Shown: in pieces, positions 1 through 6,598 of the stretch | How the letters are laid out: each line of letters starts with the position of its first letter | How positions within the stretch are numbered: position 1 is the stretch's first letter | Source: an uncultured archaeon | GTDB taxonomy: Archaea > Aenigmatarchaeota > Aenigmatarchaeia > GW2011-AR5 | Direction of reading: 5' to 3' | Length of the DNA: 11,928 nt | Assembly: GCA_903825675.1 (NCBI GenBank) | Contig: CAIKBN010000003.1 | Coordinates: 1 to 11,928, forward strand | Notes under the pieces: model-generated | What the model was told of the DNA's origin: nothing | Database searches by the model: none | What the model saw: only the letters and a program-made list of their open reading frames with translations | Translations under genes and position numbers: made by a program

Positions 1-28
1 CCGGCCACCAGTGCTGCGGGCCGAATTC
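1..28. other. GC-rich edge, possible foreign or vector sequence
   Basis: The first 28 bases are about three-quarters G+C and end in an EcoRI site (GAATTC), whereas the following sequence is strongly AT-rich. The composition break is seen directly. The wording resembles, but does not equal, polylinker sequence of common cloning vectors, so this may be a clone or contig edge rather than genome. No gene is visible in 1-115. Confidence 0.3.
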
Positions 29-115
29 TTTCAGAAGTTTATTGTAGAGTTTTAGCATGTATATCACGAATGAAAATTGAATGACTTTAAAGGTTTTAAT
101 TTTTTGTTAAATGGA

Positions 116-595
116 TTAAGGGCTAAAGGTTGCATAGATCCATTCGCCAAAGAAATATGCTATGATTATTACAACTATCGCAATGATCAGATGTTCTCCT
201 ATTACAATCCAGGCATTTTTCTTTCCAATTTTTGCAATGAAATAGCTGAGAGCACTAAGGAGCGCCAATCCCCAAGCCACGCTTATTATCATTGCTGTTG
301 AAAGATCAAGCAAAATAAATGGAATAGCAAATGACATTGCTACAATGAATTTTGCTATGAAGGTGGAAAGCATAGATTCCCATACATGCCTTGGCTTATG
401 ATGGTCTCTGGATTCCTGGGAGATATGCATGCCTAATGAATCAGAGAAGGCATCAGCCACTGCTATTGTCAATATGCCTCCGATGACAGCAAGCTCAGAA
501 CGGGTTCCTGCATCCAGACCTACAATTAAACCTAAAGTTGTTATTATCCCGGAGGTTATGCCAAAACTGAAGCCCAGCTTCAATGATTCTTTCAT
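116..595 (-). CDS. VIT/CCC1-like integral membrane protein
   Basis: A 159-residue membrane protein with about five hydrophobic spans (roughly residues 8-28, 34-52, 77-97, 100-121 and 130-150). The N-terminal stretch (FGITSGIITTLGLIVGLDAG, then a GG-x-LTIAVADAFSD segment with SLGMHISQES) matches the pattern of the vacuolar iron transporter / CCC1 family, whose members move Fe2+ or Mn2+ across membranes. Here the loop between spans 2 and 3 is short, so the long metal-binding helix insert of plant VIT1 is absent and transport activity is inference. ATG at 593-595 sits about 26 bases after a TATA box (617-626), fitting a leaderless mRNA. It lies 32 bases after the methyltransferase gene on the same strand, so it has its own promoter but may also be read through. 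It could instead be a VIT-like protein of other function. Confidence 0.7.
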   Translation of the reverse strand: MKESLKLGFSFGITSGIITTLGLIVGLDAGTRSELAVIGGILTIAVADAFSDSLGMHISQESRDHHKPRHVWESMLSTFIAKFIVAMSFAIPFILLDLSTAMIISVAWGLALLSALSYFIAKIGKKNAWIVIGEHLIIAIVVIIIAYFFGEWIYATFSP

Positions 596-616
596 GGTGA
601 TATTTAGATTAAGCTA

Positions 617-626
617 ATTTTAAATA
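617..626 (-). promoter_or_regulatory. TATA box of the VIT-like gene
   Basis: On the minus strand the sequence reads TATTTAAAAT, centred about 26 bases before the ATG at 595. This is the spacing expected for an archaeal promoter giving a leaderless transcript. It sits just beyond the stop of the upstream methyltransferase gene. Confidence 0.5.
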
Positions 627-627
627 A

Positions 628-1323
628 CTAAATATTACCGGTTCTGTAAGATTTTGGTTCTGGTGGACGATCATGACCTTTTCTAAAAGAAAGATAAAGA
701 GTTATTGATCCTCCTATTACAACTTCACCTGGAAAATCATTCCTTCCCTTAAAAGGAAAGACAAGATAATCTATTCCTTCGATTCTATGAGGCATAGGAG
801 ATTGAATATCACGACCATAATCGAGCAATGCTACTCCATCATCTTCCATGATATCCTGTATTTTTTGCATGGCTTTAGTTCTTCTTTCTGGATTCATATA
901 AGGTAAAACCTGAAAAGAATAAACTACATCAAATTTTTTGCCTAGTTCAGCGTCTATTATATCACTTGGAATGAACTTAATTCTATGGTGTTTTTTTCTA
1001 TTCGGAGAAAAACACGGGTCTACATTAACAGCTCGGACTCTTTCATATCTTGAAACTATATCGAATACCGCTTGGCAATGAGGCCCGCCACCAACGTCCA
1101 GAACTCTTACAACTTCTTTTTCTTTTAATGCCTCTTCAATTGCCTTAGAGGGTGCTCCATTCATCCACCAGTCAATTCCCTTTTCATTGGTGTCAAAATA
1201 TCCAAACTTTCTATCTATAAGCTGAATATATTCATCATAATTTGTAATAGCATATATTTTTCCACCATACATCTCAAGACCATAACCAATAGGTATTATT
1301 ACATCAAATTTATTTCTACGCAT
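628..1323 (-). CDS. class I SAM-dependent methyltransferase
   Basis: A 231-residue soluble protein with a Rossmann-type methyltransferase core. Motif I is LDVGGGPHC at residues 75-83. The acidic end of strand 2 is VNVDP at 99-103. The strand-4 motif (DVVYSFQVLPYM) is at 132-143, followed by an EDDGVALLDYG segment that fits strand 5. These show SAM binding; the substrate is not apparent. The N-terminal 70 residues (with a GIDWWMNGAPSKAIEEAL segment) do not resemble a known targeting domain I can name. The start is supported by a TATA-like box centred 26 bases upstream and an AAGGA just before the ATG. It is the gene upstream of the VIT-like protein on the same strand, separated by 32 bases; no shared function is evident. 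Confidence 0.75.
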   Translation of the reverse strand: MRRNKFDVIIPIGYGLEMYGGKIYAITNYDEYIQLIDRKFGYFDTNEKGIDWWMNGAPSKAIEEALKEKEVVRVLDVGGGPHCQAVFDIVSRYERVRAVNVDPCFSPNRKKHHRIKFIPSDIIDAELGKKFDVVYSFQVLPYMNPERRTKAMQKIQDIMEDDGVALLDYGRDIQSPMPHRIEGIDYLVFPFKGRNDFPGEVVIGGSITLYLSFRKGHDRPPEPKSYRTGNI

Positions 1324-1343
1324 CTTTTTTCCTTAACAAAAAA

Positions 1344-1353
1344 GTTTTTAAAA
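1344..1353 (-). promoter_or_regulatory. TATA box of the methyltransferase gene
   Basis: The minus strand reads TTTTAAAAAC, centred about 26 bases before the ATG at 1323, so the transcript would start at or very near the start codon. A second AT-rich box (CTTATAATTAG) lies about 12 bases further upstream and is the alternative. Confidence 0.45.
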
Positions 1354-1386
1354 CTAATTATAAGCTATTGGCGAATTAACATCAAA

Positions 1387-1460
1387 TGGGCCTGGCGCGA
1401 CTCGAACACGCAACCCCTTGGTCCGAAGCCAAGTGCTCTATCCAATTAAGCTACAGGCCC
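1387..1460 (-). tRNA. tRNA-Arg (anticodon TCG)
   Basis: All arms can be drawn on the minus strand. The acceptor stem is GGGCCTG with CAGGCCC. The D stem is GCTT with GAGC. The anticodon stem is CTTGG with CCAAG around the loop CTTCGGA, which places TCG at 34-36. The variable loop is five bases (GGGTT) and the T stem is GCGTG with CGCGC around TTCGAGT. The length is 74 bases including discriminator A. No CCA is encoded (the next bases are TTT), as is usual in many archaea, so CCA must be added after transcription. It decodes CGN arginine codons, chiefly CGA. No intron is present. Confidence 0.97.
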
Positions 1461-1462
1461 AC

Positions 1463-1546
1463 GACGCATAGACGCGAACACACCGACGCGATCACATTGA
1501 CACACTTCGTGTGTCGATTTGTTTCTGCGTCATGTTGTTTTGCGTC
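1463..1546. repeat. nested inverted-repeat block beside tRNA-Arg
   Basis: Three nested pairings occupy the gap between gatB and the tRNA gene. The outer is GACGCA (1463-1468) with TGCGTC (1541-1546). The middle is GACGCGAA (1471-1478) with TTC-t-GCGTC (1523-1531, one bulged base). The inner is GACACAC (1499-1505) with GTGTGTC (1509-1515) around loop TTC. The block is richer in G+C than its surroundings. It lies downstream of gatB and upstream of the tRNA on the same strand, so it could be a gatB 3' structure, part of the tRNA leader or a separate small RNA. Its function is unknown. Confidence 0.5.
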
Positions 1547-1593
1547 AGTTTGATTATTGATTAGTTGTGGGCTAATATTTAAAATAAGTAGAA

Positions 1594-3000
1594 TCAGACC
1601 CTTTTTGCCAAGAGCTTTCGTATGACAGCTGGGTCTCCGCGGCCTTTGGTTTCGCGCATTACCTGGCCAACTAAAAAGTCAAAGGCCTCTTTTTTGCCTG
1701 TCCGGTAATCTACCAATGCCCTGTAATTGTTTGATATTACCTTGGTTATTATAGGATCTAAGGTTTTTTCGTCAACTATCATGGTCATGGTTTTTTTCTT
1801 CAGCATTTCTTCTGGATCTTCTGGGTTAAGCACCATTTCCCTTAAGGTGAATTCAGCTGTCTTTATTGTTATTTCATTATTGATAACAAGCTTGAGCAGC
1901 TTGATTATATGCCCTGGATGTAGCTTGATGTCTTTTATTCTAAGGTTGCGGAAATTCAGGGTTTTCTTAAGCTCTTTTGCAAAGAAGTTGGCTGCAGTCA
2001 TCGGATCTATTTCTTTTATGACGTGCTCAAACATATCTGCTAAATCAGGTTCAGATGTTATTGAAACTGATAGACTGTAAGGCACTGCAAACTGCTTTTC
2101 ATATCTCTTGATTTTCTCCGAAGCTAGCTCTGGCAAGGCTTTCTTTATTTCAGTTATTTTTTCTTTTGAGATTGTAAGTTTTGGCAGGTCGCCTTCGAAG
2201 ATATAGCCATAATCCTCCTCTTCTTCTTTTACACGCAAAGAGCGGGTAACGCCAGCTGCTGCATCCCATGCACGGGTCTCGCGGACAATATCTTTGCCGG
2301 TCCGCAGCATGTTTTTCTGCCTTATTATCTCATAATTCAATGCAAGCTCAACATCCTTGAAGCCTGTGATGTTTTTTATCTCAACGCGAATGCCTTTTGC
2401 TTCTTTCATATCATTCTTATCCAAAGATATGTTGCTGTCTACACGCATCGAGCCTTCTATGTTCGGGTCAAAGATACTCAGGTATTCTAAAATAGATGAC
2501 AATTCCTGAAGGAACTGCCTTGCTTCTTTTGGATCAGCGAAATCAGGCGCAGTAACTATCTCGCAGAGCGGTGTGCCTGAACGGTTGTAATCTACGAGCA
2601 CGTATTTAGCCTCGGTAATAGAGCCGACGTGAACTATTCTTGCAGGGTCTTCTTCCATGTGCAATCTTGTTATGCGAATCTTCTTTTTGCCTGTTTTAAG
2701 CCAGCCGTTTTTTGCAAGCGGTATCTCGAACTGGCTTATCTGGAAGTTTTTGGCCATGTCAGGATAGAAATATGATTTTCTTGAGAAGAAGGTCTCGCCT
2801 GCGATCTTACAGTTCAGTACAAGAGCTGCCTGAATAGCGAAGTCTACTGCTTTTTTGTTTATCCTCGGCTTGGTGCCTGGCAGGCCGATGCAGTAGTCGC
2901 ATACAACGCTGTTGGGCTCTTTGGCTGTAATATTCGGGCAGCCGCAAAATAGCTTTGACTTGGTCAGCAGCTGGCAATGGACTTCCAATCCTATCTTCAT
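1594..3000 (-). CDS. gatB: Asp-tRNA(Asn)/Glu-tRNA(Gln) amidotransferase subunit B
   Basis: Subunit B of GatCAB, the cytoplasmic enzyme that amidates misacylated Asp-tRNA(Asn) and/or Glu-tRNA(Gln). GatB binds the tRNA and carries the kinase site. From the chosen start the protein has 468 residues, normal for the family. It has four cysteines in a C-x-C and C-x2-C arrangement (19, 21, 34, 37), the hallmark FYPDMAKNFQISQF (78-91), HMEED (114-118) and DYNRSGTPLCEI (137-148). A C-terminal YqeY-like tail ends in GDPAVIRKLLAKR. An in-frame ATG at 3018 would add six residues, but the ATG at 3000 gives the family start MKIGLEVH, lies one base after the upstream HD gene's stop, and is preceded by GAGGTG at 3011-3016. 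It is the last gene of the gat operon. Confidence 0.95.
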   Translation of the reverse strand: MKIGLEVHCQLLTKSKLFCGCPNITAKEPNSVVCDYCIGLPGTKPRINKKAVDFAIQAALVLNCKIAGETFFSRKSYFYPDMAKNFQISQFEIPLAKNGWLKTGKKKIRITRLHMEEDPARIVHVGSITEAKYVLVDYNRSGTPLCEIVTAPDFADPKEARQFLQELSSILEYLSIFDPNIEGSMRVDSNISLDKNDMKEAKGIRVEIKNITGFKDVELALNYEIIRQKNMLRTGKDIVRETRAWDAAAGVTRSLRVKEEEEDYGYIFEGDLPKLTISKEKITEIKKALPELASEKIKRYEKQFAVPYSLSVSITSEPDLADMFEHVIKEIDPMTAANFFAKELKKTLNFRNLRIKDIKLHPGHIIKLLKLVINNEITIKTAEFTLREMVLNPEDPEEMLKKKTMTMIVDEKTLDPIITKVISNNYRALVDYRTGKKEAFDFLVGQVMRETKGRGDPAVIRKLLAKRV

Positions 3001-3001
3001 A

Positions 3002-3550
3002 TTACAATCCCACCTCATTAGCTATATTTTTCAGCGAGTTCAGCGCGATCTCAAAAAATTTTTCCTTTTCCAGATCGATTTTTTCGCAGTAGAGTATTTT
3101 TTCGCGACTGCAGTTTCTTGCAAAGTCTTTTGACTTGAATTTTTCTTTTAGCGTATCCAAGCTGACATCAGCTAAGCGCTTGGATGGCATGACCAAGGCG
3201 CAGGCGACTACTAAGCCGGATACAGCGTCTGCTGATATGAGCGCGTTCTCCATCCGTGTTTCTGGCTGAATGCCTGTGTTCTCAAAATTATGGGATTTTA
3301 TTGCTCTTATGACATCTTTATCTACATCGTCTTTCAGGATTTCCTCTGCAATTATTCCATGCTCGCTTGTATCACGAATACGCTCGAAATCTATGTCATG
3401 AACCAAGCCAACTAAGCCCCATTGTTCCTGGTCTTTGCGCAGGCAGGCAGCAAGGCCTCGCATTATTGCCTCAACTGCCAAGCAATGCTTAAGCATATGC
3501 TCTTTTTTCAGGTTCTCTTTCAGCAGGGTTAATGCCATGTGACGGTTCAT
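3002..3550 (-). CDS. HD-domain phosphohydrolase-like protein in the gat operon
   Basis: A 182-residue soluble protein of the HD superfamily, metal-dependent phosphohydrolases that usually act on nucleotides or phosphoesters. Candidate metal ligands are in order: H22, the HD pair H51-D52 in GLVGLVHDID, H64 (SEHG), H87 (KSHN) and D108 (ALISADAVSG). This resembles the compact HDIG-type stand-alone proteins. The substrate cannot be read from the sequence. Its ATG overlaps the gatA stop in an ATGA arrangement and its TAA is one base before gatB, so it is translated with the Gat subunits. A role in tRNA or nucleotide metabolism is possible but is inference from position only. The C-terminal 60 residues are rich in Lys and Glu and are not recognised. 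Confidence 0.8.
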   Translation of the reverse strand: MNRHMALTLLKENLKKEHMLKHCLAVEAIMRGLAACLRKDQEQWGLVGLVHDIDFERIRDTSEHGIIAEEILKDDVDKDVIRAIKSHNFENTGIQPETRMENALISADAVSGLVVACALVMPSKRLADVSLDTLKEKFKSKDFARNCSREKILYCEKIDLEKEKFFEIALNSLKNIANEVGL

Positions 3551-4923
3551 TTCATCGCCTCATAAGCGCTTGCAACCTGCAATATTTTTTCTTCTTTGAG
3601 ATGGTCGCCTATTAGATGAAGGCCAATCATCTCGCCTTTCCTAGCAGGCAAAGAAATCATAGGAACTCCTGCAAGATTGGCAGGAACTGTTAATACATCC
3701 ATTTGATAATTCTGAAGGGGCGATAATTTCGCGATTTCAGAGAACTTGGGCGGAAGAACTGGCATGGTTGGAGCTGCTATAACATCAAATTTCTTGAAGG
3801 CTAGTTTGAAATCCTGTATTATTGCTGTTCTAACGCGCATGGCTTTCAGATAATATGCCTCTCTGTAGCCGCTCAATCTTGCAAAGGTGCCAAGAATAAT
3901 CCTGCGCTTGGCTTCTTCGCCAAAGCCTTTGCTTCGCACGCGAGAGAAATATTCGTTAAAATTGCCTTCCATCCCAAGATGCAGGCCATAACGCATGCCG
4001 CAGTATTTTGAAAGATTGGTAGATGCTTCTGCTGTTGCAATTATATAATAAGATGCTAAGGCGTATTTGGTGGTCGGCAGTGAGATTTCCTTATAAGTTG
4101 CTCCTAGGCTCTCTAATTTTTTTATTGCATCCCATACATATTTTTCTATTTTCTTGTCGGTGTTGTTGAAATATTCTTTGGGCACTCCGATTTTCATGCT
4201 CTTGATGTCTTTGCCAAGGCATTTGGTATAATCCTTTTTTGCAACGTGTAATGATGTAGAATCCCGATTGTCATGGCCAGCTATTATAGAAAGCGCTAGC
4301 GCGGTATCGTAAACGCATTTGCCTATTGGGCCTATTTTATCAAGGCTGTTAGCATAATCGATTAAACCATAACGAGATACCAAACCATAGGTAGGGGTTA
4401 AGCCAACTACGCTGCAGAATGCAGCTGGGCATGAGATTGACCCGCCTGTTGATTCTGCTAAAGCGATATGCGGATAATTCAAAGCTGCAACTAATCCTGC
4501 TGCTCCGCCGGATGAGCCTCCACAGCTTCTCTCAGGATCAAGCGGGTTCTTAGGAACAGCGTAACCACAGTTAGTTGAGAATGTGCCGAAACCAAATTCA
4601 TCCTGGTTGGTTTTTCCAATAACCGCGCCGCCTGCTTCTTTTGTTCTTGCCACAGATGTTGCATCAAATGGCGGTATGTAACCATTAAGGATTTGCGAGC
4701 CAGCGCTGCTCTGCAATCCTTTAGTGCAGATATTGTCTTTTACTGAGATAGGCAAACTAAAAAGGCTTGGTTTAGCCTGCGGTTTGGATTCATCAATACA
4801 CTGCAGCAAATGGAATTTCTTGTTTATCCTCTTCAATTCTTCAATTAATTTGCTATGAAAATCATTATGATCGATATTTTTGCCTTGATCTATGAACTGC
4901 TTTACTGATATATTATACTTCAA
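3547..4923 (-). CDS. gatA: Asp-tRNA(Asn)/Glu-tRNA(Gln) amidotransferase subunit A
   Basis: The amidase subunit of GatCAB, which releases ammonia from glutamine or asparagine for transfer to tRNA-bound Asp or Glu. From the TTG start it has 458 residues, normal for GatA. The amidase-signature Ser-cisSer-Lys triad is visible: Lys62 in SVKDN, the cis-Ser near 137 in CGGSSGG, and Ser162 in STGGSISCPA. I place the start at TTG 4921-4923, not at the upstream in-frame ATG (4953). The TTG overlaps the SDR gene's TGA as TTGA, has GGAGGAG seven bases upstream (4931-4937), and removes an unlikely Arg/Trp-rich ten-residue leader. Overlaps on both sides imply translational coupling. The usual DTGGS is ESTGGS here, a mild variation. 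Confidence 0.95.
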   Translation of the reverse strand: MKYNISVKQFIDQGKNIDHNDFHSKLIEELKRINKKFHLLQCIDESKPQAKPSLFSLPISVKDNICTKGLQSSAGSQILNGYIPPFDATSVARTKEAGGAVIGKTNQDEFGFGTFSTNCGYAVPKNPLDPERSCGGSSGGAAGLVAALNYPHIALAESTGGSISCPAAFCSVVGLTPTYGLVSRYGLIDYANSLDKIGPIGKCVYDTALALSIIAGHDNRDSTSLHVAKKDYTKCLGKDIKSMKIGVPKEYFNNTDKKIEKYVWDAIKKLESLGATYKEISLPTTKYALASYYIIATAEASTNLSKYCGMRYGLHLGMEGNFNEYFSRVRSKGFGEEAKRRIILGTFARLSGYREAYYLKAMRVRTAIIQDFKLAFKKFDVIAAPTMPVLPPKFSEIAKLSPLQNYQMDVLTVPANLAGVPMISLPARKGEMIGLHLIGDHLKEEKILQVASAYEAMK

Positions 4924-5660
4924 AGAGCCTCTCCTCCATCGACAGAATAGCACGAACCGATAACATAAGATGAATCATTAGATGCCAGGAATAGAACAAC
5001 ATTGGCTACCTCTTCTGGTTTTCCTGGTCTTTTCATTATGGTATGTTCATTCACATAAGTTTTGAGTTCTTTATTGTTTCTGAAAGCATTCCTAAATAAT
5101 GGTGTGTCAATAGGGCCTGGGCATACACAATTTATTCGTATGCCGTATTTTGCATACTCCATGGCCATTGATCTGGTCAGGTTTACTATGCCTGCTTTTG
5201 ATGCGCAGTATGCAGGCGATTCAGGCTCTGCTTTCAGGCCAAGCGTAGATGCGTTATTTACAATAACGCCTTTGCTTTTCTTCATGTGTGGGATTGCATA
5301 TTTAGAGCAGAGGAATACTCCTTTAAGGTTTATATTAATTATCCTGTTCCATTCCTCTTCTGACATCTCTTCTATGGTCTTGCATAGATAGATGCCAGCA
5401 TTGTTTATAAGTATGTCCAATGAATTAAATTCCTTTATCGTTTTATTTATCAGGTTTTTTACATCGTTTGATTTTGATACATCGCATTTAACAAATATTG
5501 CTTTGCCGTTCTTGTTGATCTCTTCAACTACTTTTCTGCCTTTTTCACCTATGTCAGCTATTACAATCCTTGCGCCTTCCTTAGCAAATAAAAGAGCTGT
5601 AGCTTTGCCTATTCCGGATGCACTGCCTGTTATTATAGCAACTTTATTTTTTAGTTTCAC
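4920..5660 (-). CDS. short-chain dehydrogenase/reductase, FabG-like
   Basis: A classical SDR oxidoreductase of 246 residues, the usual length. From the GTG start it shows the cofactor glycine motif TGSASGIG (11-18), the NNAG motif (86-89), and a catalytic tetrad Asn111, Ser138, Tyr151 and Lys155 (in NASTLG and YCASK). It also has CPGP at 180-183 and an acidic residue at the end of strand 2 (Asp36), which favours NAD(H) over NADP(H). The substrate is unknown; FabG, sugar or glucose-dehydrogenase-like members look alike at this level. I chose GTG 5658-5660 because AAGGTG precedes it by five bases and the protein then begins MKLKNKVAIITG. The longer ATG form (5693) would overlap gatC by 23 bases. 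Its location between gatC and gatA is unusual for an SDR. Confidence 0.9.
   Translation of the reverse strand: MKLKNKVAIITGSASGIGKATALLFAKEGARIVIADIGEKGRKVVEEINKNGKAIFVKCDVSKSNDVKNLINKTIKEFNSLDILINNAGIYLCKTIEEMSEEEWNRIININLKGVFLCSKYAIPHMKKSKGVIVNNASTLGLKAEPESPAYCASKAGIVNLTRSMAMEYAKYGIRINCVCPGPIDTPLFRNAFRNNKELKTYVNEHTIMKRPGKPEEVANVVLFLASNDSSYVIGSCYSVDGGEAL
4931..4937 (-). promoter_or_regulatory. Shine-Dalgarno site deciding the gatA TTG start
   Basis: The minus strand reads GGAGGAG, lies inside the end of the SDR coding sequence and ends seven bases before TTG at 4923. This strong match to the 16S tail supports TTG, rather than the ATG at 4953, as the gatA start. Confidence 0.6.
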
Positions 5661-5665
5661 TATAA

Positions 5666-5671
5666 CACCTT
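5666..5671 (-). promoter_or_regulatory. Shine-Dalgarno site deciding the SDR GTG start
   Basis: The minus strand reads AAGGTG, overlapping the gatC stop codon by one base and lying five bases before GTG at 5660. This spacing and match support the internal GTG start over the upstream ATG at 5693. Confidence 0.55.
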
Positions 5672-6006
5672 CATACAGCTCTTGGCCCGACAAAGAAGCC
5701 TTTTTCCTTGTGCTTGGTGTTGGCTAGCGCCTGCTCATGGCTTAAGGTCTGCTCTACTGCATCGTCGCGCAGAACATCTTTTATTGGAAGTGGCTGGAAG
5801 GATGGCTTTGCAGCAGCAGGGGCTTTGTCTAATTCCTTAAACGCGACAAGAACATCGTTAAGGTCTTTCTGAAACCGCAAAAGCTCGCTTTCGCTCAGAT
5901 CTAATCTTGCCAAGCGGGCAACGTGCCTGACAGTTTCCAGGGTTATCTTCTCCTTGGTTTTTTCCTTTTTTTGCTTGATGCTTTTCTTCCTGCTTTGTTT
6001 TGGCAT
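5671..6006 (-). CDS. gatC: Asp-tRNA(Asn)/Glu-tRNA(Gln) amidotransferase subunit C
   Basis: The small belt subunit that wraps and stabilises the GatA-GatB pair. The 111 residues contain the full family pattern: VRHVARLARLDLSESEL near 27-43, a conserved FQKDLNDVL helix, and a proline-rich linker. RDD near 79-81 and the closing segment KEKGFFVGPRAV complete it. An N-terminal extension of about 20 residues is very rich in Lys and probably contacts RNA or is disordered. It is the first gene of the operon gatC, SDR, gatA, HD, gatB. A BRE-TATA promoter about 26 bases upstream points to a leaderless transcript starting at this ATG. Confidence 0.93.
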   Translation of the reverse strand: MPKQSRKKSIKQKKEKTKEKITLETVRHVARLARLDLSESELLRFQKDLNDVLVAFKELDKAPAAAKPSFQPLPIKDVLRDDAVEQTLSHEQALANTKHKEKGFFVGPRAV

Positions 6007-6028
6007 AGAAATTAATTGGAATTAAAGC

Positions 6029-6041
6029 TTATTAAATTTCC
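6029..6041 (-). promoter_or_regulatory. BRE/TATA promoter of the gat operon
   Basis: The minus strand reads GGAAA followed directly by TTTAATAA, an archaeal BRE plus TATA box. It is centred about 26 bases before the gatC ATG at 6006. It is divergent from the promoter of the 6096 gene. Confidence 0.6.
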
Positions 6042-6059
6042 TTGAAACTGGAAAAAGAC

Positions 6060-6067
6060 TTTAAAAA
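6060..6067 (+). promoter_or_regulatory. TATA box of the 6096-6566 gene
   Basis: TTTAAAAA lies about 32 bases before the ATG at 6096, predicting a start of transcription near 6088-6090 and a very short leader. A TTG at 6042 would lie upstream of this box, which argues against it as the start. Confidence 0.45.
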
Positions 6068-6095
6068 GATTTCTGATATAGCTTTCTTGATCAAT

Positions 6096-6566
6096 ATGAG
6101 TGTATTTGACAAGCGATATGTGGCTGATTTTGCAAGAGGAATAGGAAATAATGCAGGTAAAGTCTCGAAACAAGCAGGGCATTGTGCAGTAGGTTTTGCA
6201 AAGGGGATTGGTTTTGTTGCAGTAGCGGGAGCAATTATATACAGTATATCCCTTTGTGGCATTAATTATCGTGATGTTCGTAGTGAAAAAATAGTTTATC
6301 AAGGGACCATTAAGGATATTTCGGTCAGTATTATTCATGTAGATCGTAAACTTGCTGATGATAATTATATTGTTTTTATGGAAGATGGAAAAGGAAATAC
6401 ACTTTATAGTTCGTCTTATTATCTTGCTGATATTTTTAATCCTAACCCTAAAAGTGAATTTCATTTTGATAATGGAGATATCCTTAATATAGTTGGTAAT
6501 GATGCAACATTAACGTATCCTGATGGCAAAACAGTTTTCATAGACCCTAAGAAATGGGGGCAATGA
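6096..6566 (+). CDS. unknown single-span membrane-anchored protein
   Basis: I do not recognise this 156-residue protein. The N-terminal 35 residues are basic and Gly/Ala-rich (DFARGIGNNAGKVSKQAGH). One membrane span follows at about 37-56 (IGFVAVAGAIIYSISLCGI), then a beta-rich domain at 60-150 with GTIKDISVSII, YIVFMEDGKGNTLYSSSYYL and FDNGDILNIVGN segments. The layout suggests a small OB- or SH3-like beta barrel outside the membrane, but that is inference. An in-frame TTG at 6042 would add 18 residues. I prefer ATG 6096 because the predicted TATA box (6060-6067) lies between the two. It is divergent from gatC and convergent with the acetyltransferase-like gene ending at 6599. Confidence 0.65.
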   Translation: MSVFDKRYVADFARGIGNNAGKVSKQAGHCAVGFAKGIGFVAVAGAIIYSISLCGINYRDVRSEKIVYQGTIKDISVSIIHVDRKLADDNYIVFMEDGKGNTLYSSSYYLADIFNPNPKSEFHFDNGDILNIVGNDATLTYPDGKTVFIDPKKWGQ

Positions 6567-6598
6567 AACCAAGAAATAATAATCTACTTTCTTATTTG

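Noticed and set aside
77..301. Plus-strand frame at the left end
   Set aside because: It overlaps the VIT-like gene on the opposite strand and encodes no recognisable domain; the minus-strand frame has clear membrane spans and a promoter.
6012..6464. Minus-strand coding frame opposite the 6096 gene
   Set aside because: Its residue make-up is Ile/Asn/Ser-rich as expected from an antisense shadow. The plus-strand frame has a TATA box and a coherent membrane-anchored protein.
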